From positions 20,253 through 84,252 of the forward strand of contig PAQV01000092.1 in the NCBI GenBank assembly GCA_002709405.1: a stretch of 64,000 nt of DNA. The letters are read 5' to 3'. A program made the translations under genes and the position numbers. The notes under the pieces were generated by a model. That model was not told where the DNA came from and made no database searches. It saw nothing but the letters and a program-made list of their open reading frames with translations. Source of the DNA: Paracoccaceae bacterium. Lineage in GTDB: Bacteria; Pseudomonadota; Alphaproteobacteria; Rhodobacterales; Rhodobacteraceae. Below, in pieces: positions 7,349 through 16,607 of the stretch. Position 1 is the stretch's first letter, and every line of letters begins with the position of its first letter.

Positions 7349-9079
7349 CTACACCCGGTCCGGAACAGGCCCACGGACCACAGCATAGGCCGCGACGGGT
7401 TCCGCATAGCCCTTCAGCGGGATCGGCGGCATCGCCTGAAACACCACGTCGCCCAGGTCGGCCCCGGCCTCCCGCGTGGCCTCGTCGACCAGAACCTCGT
7501 CGGGCGCGGCCGCGGAACACAGCCGGGCGGCCTTGTTGACCGTCGAACCCAGCACCGTGAAATCCATCCGCTCGCGTGCGCCCATGGCCCCCATGACCGC
7601 CTCGCCCGAGGCCACGCCGATGCCCACGTGCAGGTCGTAATCGGGATAGGCCTCCAGCAGCCCCATCATCGCCTCGGCGATCTCGACCGCGCAGGCCGTC
7701 GCCCGGCGTTCCATGCCCTCGCCTTCGAACGTGGTCACAAGCGCATCGCCGATGAACTTGTCCACGTCGCCGCCATGGCGTTCGACGATATCGGTCTGCA
7801 CGTCGAAATAGGTGTTCAGGGCCTCGATCACCACTTCGGGCGGCACGGTCTCGGAAAACGCCGTATAGCCCCGGATGTCCGTGAACAGCACCGAGATCCG
7901 CCGGCGTTCACCCCCGCGCGACAACCCGCTTTCGTCGGACCGCTGGATGGCCGACACGGTGCCCCGCGACACGAATTTCATCAGCTCCAGCCGTTCACGC
8001 AGGTCGACGATCATCCGGTTGATCCGCCCGGCCAGCTCGCCGATCTCGTCGCGCGAGGTCACCCCTTCGACCCGGGCCGAGAAATCCCCCTCGCCCACCT
8101 GCCCCACCACACGCCCGATCTTCAGAATCGGCCGGGTCAGCGCCCGGGCAAAGATCAACGCCCCGAGGCTCGCCAGGGAAAAGCCGACCAGGCCGATGAT
8201 CAGGATCTGCCGGGTGATGGCATTGACCACGGCATAGGCATTGTCCTCGGACAGTTCGGTGATCACCGCCCAGGGAAACCAGTCGGGGAAGGCATAGGCC
8301 CCCAGCATCGCCCGGCCGTCCGGACGGACATAGGGCAGCAGCGCATCCGCCCGGGCCGAGGCCACGATCAGCGGCATCGCCGCGGCCACGATCTCGCGGT
8401 CCGCCAGAACCTGCGGCACGCCCCCCAGCACCGACCGGCCGGCATGATCGACCACCGTGATGTCGCCCCGCTGGGCAAAGGGATGGCGCGCCACCGTTTC
8501 CGCCAGCGACGACAGCTCGATCCGGGCGGCCATGGTCACGGTCCGCCCGGCGATCTTGGTGGTCAGGGGCAGCGCCAGCGTCGCCACCCAGTCGCCCGTG
8601 GCCGGCAACCTCTCGATCAAAGGGCGGCCGAACTGGCCGGTGGCCGCGATGGCCTGAACCACTTCCGCCGTCGTGGCCAGCAGCTTGACCGGGTCCTCGC
8701 CAAGAGCGGTCAGCCGGGCGGCATAAGCCTCGTTGGTGACCAGGATCGGCAGGTCCGAACCCTGCACGGTCAGCTGCAGCGACATCACGTCGGGCAATTC
8801 CTGCAGGCCCAGCGTCAGCAGGGACACCTTCTGCTGCACGCCCAGAGCATCGCTGTCGACCCCGTTGCGGATCACCAGCAGGGCCGACATCCAGCGCCCG
8901 CGCCAGGTGTTGTCGAAGGCATTCGACAGCTCGTCGGCCACCAGGGTCAGGTCCTCGTTGGCCGCCGATTTCAACTCGTCCCGGGTCAGGCGCGTCAGGT
9001 TCTGGCCCACCAGCGCCAGCGGCGCGATCGCCAGCAGCGTGGCGAAGACGAAGAACTTGAGCCTGAGCGGAAAGCGCAT
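7349..9079 (-). CDS. Membrane-bound class III adenylate/guanylate cyclase with HAMP domain
   Basis: 576 residues. One N-terminal transmembrane helix (about 7-25), a periplasmic sensor region of about 230 residues that looks Cache-like, a second transmembrane helix (ILIIGLVGFSLASLGALIFA), HAMP (LTRPILKIGRVVGQVGEGDF) and a C-terminal catalytic domain. Both metal-binding aspartates are present (FTDIRG and FIGDAL). The lysine in DKFIGD and the aspartate in MDFTVLGSTVN favour ATP as substrate, and the transition-state N and R in VNKAARL are kept, so it should make cAMP. It starts 6 bp after the PKD-protein gene ends, so it is the last gene of a FecR-PKD-cyclase unit. The periplasmic part may sense something handled by those two exported or anchored proteins; that is inference. 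Confidence 0.92.
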   Translation of the reverse strand: MRFPLRLKFFVFATLLAIAPLALVGQNLTRLTRDELKSAANEDLTLVADELSNAFDNTWRGRWMSALLVIRNGVDSDALGVQQKVSLLTLGLQELPDVMSLQLTVQGSDLPILVTNEAYAARLTALGEDPVKLLATTAEVVQAIAATGQFGRPLIERLPATGDWVATLALPLTTKIAGRTVTMAARIELSSLAETVARHPFAQRGDITVVDHAGRSVLGGVPQVLADREIVAAAMPLIVASARADALLPYVRPDGRAMLGAYAFPDWFPWAVITELSEDNAYAVVNAITRQILIIGLVGFSLASLGALIFARALTRPILKIGRVVGQVGEGDFSARVEGVTSRDEIGELAGRINRMIVDLRERLELMKFVSRGTVSAIQRSDESGLSRGGERRRISVLFTDIRGYTAFSETVPPEVVIEALNTYFDVQTDIVERHGGDVDKFIGDALVTTFEGEGMERRATACAVEIAEAMMGLLEAYPDYDLHVGIGVASGEAVMGAMGARERMDFTVLGSTVNKAARLCSAAAPDEVLVDEATREAGADLGDVVFQAMPPIPLKGYAEPVAAYAVVRGPVPDRV

Positions 9080-9085
9080 CCCGAC

Positions 9086-12000
9086 CTAGTCCCTGGGCGT
9101 CGCCGTCACGGTGGCCGTATCCGTCGCCACCCCGCAGGCCAGCCCTGTCGTGTCCCGCGCCGTGACCTGCACAGTGTAGGTGCCCGGCGCGGCATAGCCG
9201 TGGCGCACCACCGCGCCCGAGGCCTCGGCCCCGTCGCCGAAGGCCCAGCCGATGCGCAGGCCCTGCCCGTCCGGATCGCGCGCGCCCGCCGCATCGAAGC
9301 GCAGCACGTCATGGGCCGCGCCCACCGGCACCGTCAGATCCGGCCCCGCGTCGACCTGCGGCCGGCCATTGACCAGCACCTGCGCCTCGTCCGTGCCCAC
9401 CGCGCAAGAGGACCCGCTGTCATCCGTCACCGTCAACCGCACGGGCACCGGCCCGGCCGCATCAAAGACCCGGCTGACCTGGGGGCCCTCCAGCGTCACA
9501 CCGTCGGCGAACTCCCAGCGCCAGTTGGTCAGCGCCCCGTCAAGATCGGCCGACAGCCCGGCATCGAACATCACCTCGTCGCCCGGACAGACCACCCGGT
9601 CGGGCCCGGCCAGCGCCGTGGGCGCGCTGTTGACCCGCACGTAGGTCTCTTCGCTGCGGCGTGCGTTCGCCAGCCCGGTGCCATCGTCCAGCCGGGCCAC
9701 CACCGGGTATAATCCGGGCTTTGCAAAGGCATGACTCACCGCCCCGCCCGTGGCCGTGGTGCCATCGCCGAACTCCCAGCTGACCGAGGTCGAGGCATCG
9801 GCGATCACCTCCCAGGGCAGGCTTTCACCCGGGCAGATCGCCGGGCGTAGCGGCAGGGCGGCGACCGGGGCCGGGTTGACCAGCACCGATGTCACCGTGG
9901 TCACCACCGAATTGCCCACGTCCGCATCGTCGATCACCACCAGCTGCACGTCATAGGCCCCGGGTTCGCTGTAGACATGGGCGGCCTCGACCCCCGTGGC
10001 CGACCCGCCATCGCCGAAATCCCAGGCAAAGGCCGTGATCGCCCCGTCCGGATCCACCGTGGCCGCGGCATCGAAGGTCACCGACTGGCCCACGGCCACC
10101 AGTTCCGGCCCCTGGATCACCGGCTGGGGCGCGGCGTTGACGATCACGTTGCGCAGGGTTTCAATCGTGGCACAGCCCTCGTTGCCCCCAATCAGGTCGG
10201 TGCTGAGCGTGATGAGGTATTCCCCGGGCGCATCGAAGACATGGGTAAAGCTCTCGCCCTCGCCCGACACCCCGTTCGACAGCGACCAGCGATGCGCAAT
10301 GACCGAGGCCCCGTCCAGCCGGCTGATCCCGGCAGAGAAGGTCGCAGGCTGGCCGGCGGCCACGCGGTCAAAGCCCTCGATCCGCTGTTCCGGGGCGGCC
10401 ACGACGCGGATCTGGGCCGTGTCGGTGTCCAGCGGGCTGCAATTGCCCCGCGCCTCGCCGGTGATGGTCAGGGTGACCGTGTAATCTCCGGGCGTGTCAT
10501 AGACATAGACGGGTTGTTCGCCGCTGCCGATCCCGCCATCCCCGAAGGTCCAGGAAAAGGCGTTGACCGCCCCGTCCGCGTCGGTGCTGTTCGACCCGTC
10601 GAAGCGCACCGACTGGTTGGTGCAGACCGTCCGGTCGGCCCCGGCATCGGCCAGCGGGCCTTCGCGCACGAGGGCCGCGATCCGGTCGATGTCGGTGCCA
10701 TGCTCCGTCCCGGTTTCATTGGAGATCCGCAGGGTCACCGGGTAGATGCCCGGGACTTCATAGGTCTTGGTCGGGTTCACCAGGTCCGATCCCGACCCGT
10801 CCCCGAAGTCCCAGCTGTAGAGCAGCAGCCCGCCGTCCGGATCCCTGCTGTCAGAGGCGTCGAACAGGATCGGCTCGCCGGAACAGACCGCCCGGTTGCC
10901 CCCTGCATCGGCGACCGGCCGGGCATTGATCTGCACCGTGGTCGCATCGGCGGCGCTGGCATTGGACAGGCCTGTGCCATCGTCCACGCGCAAGGTCACC
11001 GGGTAGACGCCCGAGCGGGGGAAGACATGGGTGACCTCACGCCCGTACTCCAGGGGCGAGCCGTCCCCGAAATCCCAGGCGTAGATCAGCGCGTCGCCAT
11101 CCGCGTCCGACGAGCCCGAGGCATCCAGCGTCACGATCAGCCGGTCGGTGTCGACGGCCGGGCCGGCCTCGGCCACGGGGCGGTGGTTGACGCGGATCGT
11201 CAGGTCATCGCTGGCGGTGGCGTTCAGGACCCCGCTGTCGTCGGTGACGATCAGCTGGGCGGACCAGACGCCGGGGGTTTCATAGGCCCGCTCGACCCGC
11301 ATCGCCTCCAGCGGCGTGCCGATATCGTCGAACTCCCAGCGCCAGGCGGCAATCTGTCCGTCCGGGTCATAGCTTTGCGACCCGTCGAAGGCCACGGTAT
11401 CGCCCGGGGCCACCAACAGGTCCGGCCCGGACTGGGCCACCGGAGCCGCATTCACCGTGACCAGGGTTTCGCTTTCGTCAGAGGCCGGGCCTCCGGGGAA
11501 GTCGTCGAAGACGACCAGGCGCAGGCGGTAGAGGCCCGGGTCCGGCAGAGACAGGCTGGTGCGCTGGCCCCGGGCCGAGGCGCCTCCGGGCAGGTCCCAA
11601 AGGTAGTCCGCGATCTCGCCATCCGGGTCGACCGAGGCCCGGCCCGACACGACGAATTCCTCCCCGGGCGCGACAAGCTGGGGCGGCCCGGCATCGGCGA
11701 TGGGGGCGGCATTGACCGTCACGCGCAGGGTGTCGCGATCCTCGTTCAACGGCGCCGTGCTGTCGTCGCGCACCACAAGGGCGACCTCGTAGGTCCCGGG
11801 GCGGGCGTAGGCATGGCTGACCCGCCGGCCGCTGCCGGTGGTGCCGTCGCCGAAATTCCACTCCCACGCGGTCACGGACCCGTCGCTGTCGGACGATCCG
11901 CCCCCGTCGAACACCACCTCGGACGCGGTGACATACTGGTCCGGCCCGGCCTCGGCCACGGGTGCCGCGTCGATGACGATCCGGCGTTCGACCGATTGCA

Positions 12001-13975
12001 TGGCCGAGGCGGTGCCGCTGTCGTCGATCACGGTCAGGGTCACGGTGAAGGTGCCCGGCTGGGTCCAGGCGTAATCCACCGTCTCGCCCTCGCCCGAGCG
12101 GCCATCGCCGAAATCCCATATCCAGGACAGGATCGCCCCGTCGGCATCGGTTGACCCGCTGGCATCAAGCCGGGCGATCTCGGAGACCGACACCGGGCGG
12201 GGCGGGATCTCGAAGGCGGGCACGGGCGGGGCGTTGACGTCGACGGCCATGGTGTCGACCGACACGTCATTGGCCACCCCGCTGTCATCGCGCACGGTCA
12301 GGGCCACGCGGTACTGGCCCGCCCCGGTATAGGTGTGGGTCACAGTCGGCCCGGTCAGGATCGTGCCATCGCCCATGTTCCATTCGTAGCTTTGGACATT
12401 GCCGTCCACGTCGTAGCTGGCCGCGCCCGACAGGATCACGGGCTTGCCCACGACGGCGGTCTGGTCGGTGCCCGCTTCGGCCACGGGCGGGAAATTGACG
12501 ATGACCCGGCGGGTCTCCACCCCGAAATTGCAGGGATGGTTCGACCCGTCCTCGACCCGCAGCACCGCCCGGTAGAGGCCCGGCCGGTCATAGGCCTTCT
12601 GGGCCAGCGGGCCCTCGGCCAGGGTGCCATCGCCGAAGGTCCAGCGATAGCGGGTGATCGGGCTGTCCGAGGCCACGGAACCCGTGCCGTCGAAATCCAG
12701 CACCTGCCCCGGGGCCACGATGACATCGCGCCCAGGCACCGATACGGGGGCATTGCGCACGTGCACCGGGATGTCCATCGCAGCCCCGCGGCCGGGGCGC
12801 GTGCCCTCTTCGAGGATCTCCAGCCGGGCGGTGTAGCGGCCCGGATCGGCGTAGCGGTAGGCGATGACCGGGTCGGTCGAGCTGGCCCCGTCGCCGAAAT
12901 CCCACAGGTAGGACAGCGGCCCGCGCCCTGCAGAGCGCGAGGCGTCAAAGGCCACCGACCGGCAATCGGCCAGCGGGCTGGCGGCGGCCACGGCGGCCGG
13001 GCGCATCGGGTCGGGCGCCTGGATCGGGGGCATCTGCAACGGGATCGGGCGGCCTTCGCCATCGAACACGGCGATGGTCACGTCGTTGGGGGTCTCGAAC
13101 CCGTTCAGCAGGGTGACAGCCAGGTCGGTGTCGGTGGTTTCGACCACGTCCGAGGTCCAGAAGTTCTGGCCCGACACGCGCACTGGCAAATCCTCGAAAT
13201 CGGTGGTCACGGTGATCGAGCCATTGGCCGCGTCAAAGCTTTGCACCCTGATCGGCCCGCCTCCCGGGCCGGTAAAGGGCACCAGCGTGGCCGGCTGGCC
13301 CTTGGTCCAGCGCACGGTGGGCCGGTAGGAAAACATGTCCAACCCGTCCGGCGCGCGGTTGCGGTCGCGGGCCAGGCTGACGGCCACCGAAAAGCCGTTG
13401 CCATCGTCGCCCCCCGCCCCCTGCACATCGATGCGGAAGTAGGCCCGGCCGTCGATGACCTCGCCCTGGCCGGCGCGCAGGGCGGTCATGGTCACCCAGC
13501 GCCCGTCGGTGGCCCGGTCGTTGCCCCAGAACCGTTCCTCGATCAGCTCGCCCGGTCCGGTGACCGGGGTGGCGTCGGGCCGGGCCGGCACGCGGGCGCC
13601 GTCCTCGACCGGGACCGGCCGGTCGGCCTGCGAAAACGCGCCCGCTCCGCCGAACAACCGGAACGCCGTCTGCGAATTGCCGGTGCCGCCAAGGGCGAAA
13701 TCGGAACTGCCGTGGACCTCGGGATCGTAAATCCGCAGGTAGAGCCGGTCGCGCAACTCGGCCGGGACGGAAAAGAACACCTGTTCACGCAGATCCACGT
13801 CGCCCTCGCGCGAGGGCGTCAGCGCGCCATAGACCACCATCAGCCCGGGTTGGCCCGCCCCCTGCGCCTGCGCCGCGCGCGGCCCCGGCCAGCCGGTCCC
13901 GCAGACCAGGCTCAGACCGGCCGCCACCAATACAGAGGCGATCCGGCGGGCTGTCCGCTTGCGGGCATTGATCAT
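9086..13975 (-). CDS. Giant exported protein with 15 PKD domains
   Basis: About 1629 residues. A signal peptide (RKRTARRIASVLVAAGLSL then AQAQ) leads to an N-terminal region of about 320 residues of unknown type, followed by 15 tandem PKD domains recognised by repeated WDFGDG or variant cores, DADG/DPDG turns and a PGxYxVxLxV strand. Repeats 6, 7, 11 and 14 have altered FGDG cores (LPGGAS, FDDIGT, LSNGVS, FADGVT). There is no catalytic domain, LPxTG or obvious C-terminal sorting signal. PKD arrays act as extracellular spacers or adhesion modules. The ATG at 13975 is preferred because a GGGAGG site lies 9 nt upstream; ATG 13984 or 14002 would put that site or another G-run directly against the codon. 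It is preceded by the FecR-type gene and followed by the cyclase. Confidence 0.9.
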   Translation of the reverse strand: MINARKRTARRIASVLVAAGLSLVCGTGWPGPRAAQAQGAGQPGLMVVYGALTPSREGDVDLREQVFFSVPAELRDRLYLRIYDPEVHGSSDFALGGTGNSQTAFRLFGGAGAFSQADRPVPVEDGARVPARPDATPVTGPGELIEERFWGNDRATDGRWVTMTALRAGQGEVIDGRAYFRIDVQGAGGDDGNGFSVAVSLARDRNRAPDGLDMFSYRPTVRWTKGQPATLVPFTGPGGGPIRVQSFDAANGSITVTTDFEDLPVRVSGQNFWTSDVVETTDTDLAVTLLNGFETPNDVTIAVFDGEGRPIPLQMPPIQAPDPMRPAAVAAASPLADCRSVAFDASRSAGRGPLSYLWDFGDGASSTDPVIAYRYADPGRYTARLEILEEGTRPGRGAAMDIPVHVRNAPVSVPGRDVIVAPGQVLDFDGTGSVASDSPITRYRWTFGDGTLAEGPLAQKAYDRPGLYRAVLRVEDGSNHPCNFGVETRRVIVNFPPVAEAGTDQTAVVGKPVILSGAASYDVDGNVQSYEWNMGDGTILTGPTVTHTYTGAGQYRVALTVRDDSGVANDVSVDTMAVDVNAPPVPAFEIPPRPVSVSEIARLDASGSTDADGAILSWIWDFGDGRSGEGETVDYAWTQPGTFTVTLTVIDDSGTASAMQSVERRIVIDAAPVAEAGPDQYVTASEVVFDGGGSSDSDGSVTAWEWNFGDGTTGSGRRVSHAYARPGTYEVALVVRDDSTAPLNEDRDTLRVTVNAAPIADAGPPQLVAPGEEFVVSGRASVDPDGEIADYLWDLPGGASARGQRTSLSLPDPGLYRLRLVVFDDFPGGPASDESETLVTVNAAPVAQSGPDLLVAPGDTVAFDGSQSYDPDGQIAAWRWEFDDIGTPLEAMRVERAYETPGVWSAQLIVTDDSGVLNATASDDLTIRVNHRPVAEAGPAVDTDRLIVTLDASGSSDADGDALIYAWDFGDGSPLEYGREVTHVFPRSGVYPVTLRVDDGTGLSNASAADATTVQINARPVADAGGNRAVCSGEPILFDASDSRDPDGGLLLYSWDFGDGSGSDLVNPTKTYEVPGIYPVTLRISNETGTEHGTDIDRIAALVREGPLADAGADRTVCTNQSVRFDGSNSTDADGAVNAFSWTFGDGGIGSGEQPVYVYDTPGDYTVTLTITGEARGNCSPLDTDTAQIRVVAAPEQRIEGFDRVAAGQPATFSAGISRLDGASVIAHRWSLSNGVSGEGESFTHVFDAPGEYLITLSTDLIGGNEGCATIETLRNVIVNAAPQPVIQGPELVAVGQSVTFDAAATVDPDGAITAFAWDFGDGGSATGVEAAHVYSEPGAYDVQLVVIDDADVGNSVVTTVTSVLVNPAPVAALPLRPAICPGESLPWEVIADASTSVSWEFGDGTTATGGAVSHAFAKPGLYPVVARLDDGTGLANARRSEETYVRVNSAPTALAGPDRVVCPGDEVMFDAGLSADLDGALTNWRWEFADGVTLEGPQVSRVFDAAGPVPVRLTVTDDSGSSCAVGTDEAQVLVNGRPQVDAGPDLTVPVGAAHDVLRFDAAGARDPDGQGLRIGWAFGDGAEASGAVVRHGYAAPGTYTVQVTARDTTGLACGVATDTATVTATPRD

Positions 13976-14018
13976 GGTGTCCATCCTCCCTTCCCGGCGC
14001 ATCCCCCCGCCGGGCGTC

Positions 14019-16433
14019 CTATTCGAATGCCGCGTTGCCGGCGTAATCCTCGACGATCAGTTCGATCAGCTCCAGCCGGCCCGGTTCGGCCGGCAGGCTG
14101 GCCCGGCAGGTGCCGCTTTGCGTGTCACAGCGCAGGAAGCCCTCGCGCTCTGCCCCGCCGATGGCGATCACATAGGGCGCGGCCTGCACCAACCCGCTGG
14201 CGTCTTCGGCCCGCACGACGATCTCGATCGGGCCGTCCGCACCCGAGGGCCGGGACAGGTCGACCGACAGCACGTCGGGCGGGTCGATGTCGTAGAGCGT
14301 CTGAAGTTGCGACACCGTCACGTTGCCCACCGCATCGCTGGCCACCAGTTCAAAGGCGTTGAGCCCCGGGTCCAGGGGCACAACCAGGTCGAACCGGCCG
14401 TCCGACAGGGGCACCGGCGCGCCGTTCAGCTCCAGCCGCGTGGCGTCCCCCGCCTGGCCCGACAGGGTCACGTCCGGATCCGATGTGGCGCGCGGCGGCG
14501 GCAGGTCGAGGTCCAGGGCCGGCGCATCGCGGTCGCTCAGGGCCTGGAACTCGAGCGTGCCCTCGGCGATGCCGGAGGGCGACAGGATCTCGATGCGGTA
14601 GCGGCGCGCGGCGGCATCGACCGGAACCGAGAACCCGATCTCTCCGCCCGGGCCCACCTCGGCCCGCAGCACGGCGAGGCCTCTGTCGCTGTCGGACACC
14701 ACGACCGGAGCCCCGGGCTGCGCTGTCGACATGCCCCGGACCGACAGGATGTCGGAGCGGGTCGCCAGCGCCGGGCCGACGCGGGGCATGTCGTCCGACA
14801 AGGTGATGGTCACGTTGGCGGCGGGCCGGTAGATCACGGTCTGGCTGCGCGACGAGGTGTTCCCGGCGGGATCCTCGGCATCGACGGTCAGGCGGTTCGG
14901 CCCGGGCTGAAGCGCCACGGTCTCCAGGAAGGACCCGTCCGCGCCAAGCGGCAGGTCATTGCCGTTCAGGGTGACCCGGGCCCCGGGTTCCGATGCGCCC
15001 AGAAGCTCGATGCTGGGGGTGTCCGTGAGGGTGTCGTCGCCCGGGGCAAGCAGGGTCAGGAACGGCGGCGTGGTGTCGACGCGCACCGAGAACGGCCAGG
15101 CGGTGCTCCATTCGCCCGGCAGACCCAGCGCATCCAGGGCCGACACCCGCCAGTGGTATTCGCCCGGCGGAAGGGCGGCATCAAAGCCGGTGCGGTCCAG
15201 CCCCCATTCGGTCACCCGCATTTCGTTGAAGCCCGGGTCAGCGGCCACTTCCAGCCAATAGGCCTGGGCGCCCTCGAAGACATCCCAGGCGAAGCCCACG
15301 GTCTGGCGGTAAAGCGTGGCGTCCAGGGTCGGGGACACCAGTGACGGCGCGGTCAACACGCGGGTCCGTTCCGCGCCCTGCCCGGTCAGCACGACGCCCT
15401 CGCCTTCGCTTACCATGATGCGGTCGTCCCCGGCCCGGATTTCCAGATCGGCCGCGTCGTAGTTGACGAAGCGCGCGCCGGTCTGGTCGTTCTTGATCCA
15501 GAAATCGGCCGAATTGGTCGTGGTCTCGATCCCCGGCACGTCGATTTCGAACTGGGTCTTTTCCGACAGCTGGTTGAGCAAGGCGTAGAAATCGCCCTCG
15601 GCCAGGCTGACCTTGGTCACCTCGCCTCCGGTCAGGGGGTCGGACCGCATGCGCTGGATCGTGGCGTTGGAATTGGGGTTCAGGCGCAGGCGGCTGAGAT
15701 CGCGGAAGGTGATCTGCGTGGTCGAGGCCGACAGGGTGCGCAGGCGTTCGAATTCCACCAGGACGTCGTTCAGCTGGCGGCCCGACCAGGACGGTTCGGC
15801 CGGGGCCCGGCCTTCGACCCGGCCCTGCACGTCCGACACGATGGCCTCGGCCGCCCGGTCCCGCTGCGCGACCGAGATTTCCAGGGCCTCCTGCGCCCGG
15901 CTGGTGGCCTGGGCCGAGGACGTGACCGACGCGCGCCAGGCGCCCTCTTGCCGGTGCGAGACGGCGGTTTCGCGGGTCTGGATGGCCTCGCCTATTTCGA
16001 CCGGCGCAAAGATCCGCGCGCCTTCGGCGGTGGCCAGCTGGATCGCCTGAAGCGAGGCCACGAGGGCCTCGTCGGTGGCCAGCACCTGGCCCACGGGCAG
16101 TTGCAGCGTGATCCCCGGCACAAGATCGGCCGGCGAGGCAATGCCGTTGATCTTCAGGACCGTTGGCCAGAGATCGGGATCATGCAGGTACCGTTCGACA
16201 ATACCGCGCAGCGTGTCGGTGTCGGTGAATTCGACCGTCTCTGGCGGGGCATCGAGCGTCGCCCCCGTGGCCATGGCATTGGAGCCGGCCACGAGTGCCG
16301 TCACGCCTGCGACTATGGCCAGCCATGTGCCGGACGCGCGTCTGAACCGGCCGCGCCCTGGTCTTGGCCCGGTCTCGCCGATCACCCGTTCGATCCGCGG
16401 TGCCATGGGCGAAAAGAGCTCCCGTTCCCTCAT
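14019..16433 (-). CDS. FecR/LysM-type periplasmic protein with Fn3-like and Ig-like domains
   Basis: 804 residues. A membrane anchor (about 36-55) is followed by a LysM-like piece (TLRGIVERYL to LVPGITLQLPV), a coiled-coil-like stretch, a FecR-type beta domain (about 230-350) and an Fn3-like segment around AYWLEVAADP...GEYHWRVSALD. Several Ig-like modules of the kind VTLNGNDLPLGADGSF and LELNGAPVPLSDGRF complete it. FecR domains in this architecture are usually periplasmic or surface ligand-binding parts rather than iron regulators. It is the first gene of the FecR-PKD-cyclase set, with under 50 bp between members. ATG 16433 is used; ATG at codon 10 has a GGGAGC upstream and is an alternative. 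Confidence 0.85.
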   Translation of the reverse strand: MRERELFSPMAPRIERVIGETGPRPGRGRFRRASGTWLAIVAGVTALVAGSNAMATGATLDAPPETVEFTDTDTLRGIVERYLHDPDLWPTVLKINGIASPADLVPGITLQLPVGQVLATDEALVASLQAIQLATAEGARIFAPVEIGEAIQTRETAVSHRQEGAWRASVTSSAQATSRAQEALEISVAQRDRAAEAIVSDVQGRVEGRAPAEPSWSGRQLNDVLVEFERLRTLSASTTQITFRDLSRLRLNPNSNATIQRMRSDPLTGGEVTKVSLAEGDFYALLNQLSEKTQFEIDVPGIETTTNSADFWIKNDQTGARFVNYDAADLEIRAGDDRIMVSEGEGVVLTGQGAERTRVLTAPSLVSPTLDATLYRQTVGFAWDVFEGAQAYWLEVAADPGFNEMRVTEWGLDRTGFDAALPPGEYHWRVSALDALGLPGEWSTAWPFSVRVDTTPPFLTLLAPGDDTLTDTPSIELLGASEPGARVTLNGNDLPLGADGSFLETVALQPGPNRLTVDAEDPAGNTSSRSQTVIYRPAANVTITLSDDMPRVGPALATRSDILSVRGMSTAQPGAPVVVSDSDRGLAVLRAEVGPGGEIGFSVPVDAAARRYRIEILSPSGIAEGTLEFQALSDRDAPALDLDLPPPRATSDPDVTLSGQAGDATRLELNGAPVPLSDGRFDLVVPLDPGLNAFELVASDAVGNVTVSQLQTLYDIDPPDVLSVDLSRPSGADGPIEIVVRAEDASGLVQAAPYVIAIGGAEREGFLRCDTQSGTCRASLPAEPGRLELIELIVEDYAGNAAFE

Positions 16434-16607
16434 CCGGTTTCAATGTGTCGTAGGGTAAAGCCATCACGCAAGACAATTCGAGTCCAACCGGCGACACACA
16501 GGGTGAGTTTGGTGCTGGGATGCAATCAATCCGGGAAGATCCGGCGGATTGTCCCGGGAACTGCACAGCGAGAAGACAGGGGTTGGCCCGGCAGATGCGC
16601 GCCCCGG

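Noticed and set aside
7301..12154. Long plus-strand frames opposite the cyclase and PKD genes
   Set aside because: They mirror well-defined minus genes; repeated HRGRG-type sequence comes from the reverse complement of PKD codons.
9086..13000. Regular DNA repeats that might suggest a CRISPR array or satellite
   Set aside because: The periodicity of about 250-270 bp is that of PKD protein domains with diverged DNA, not identical short repeats with spacers.
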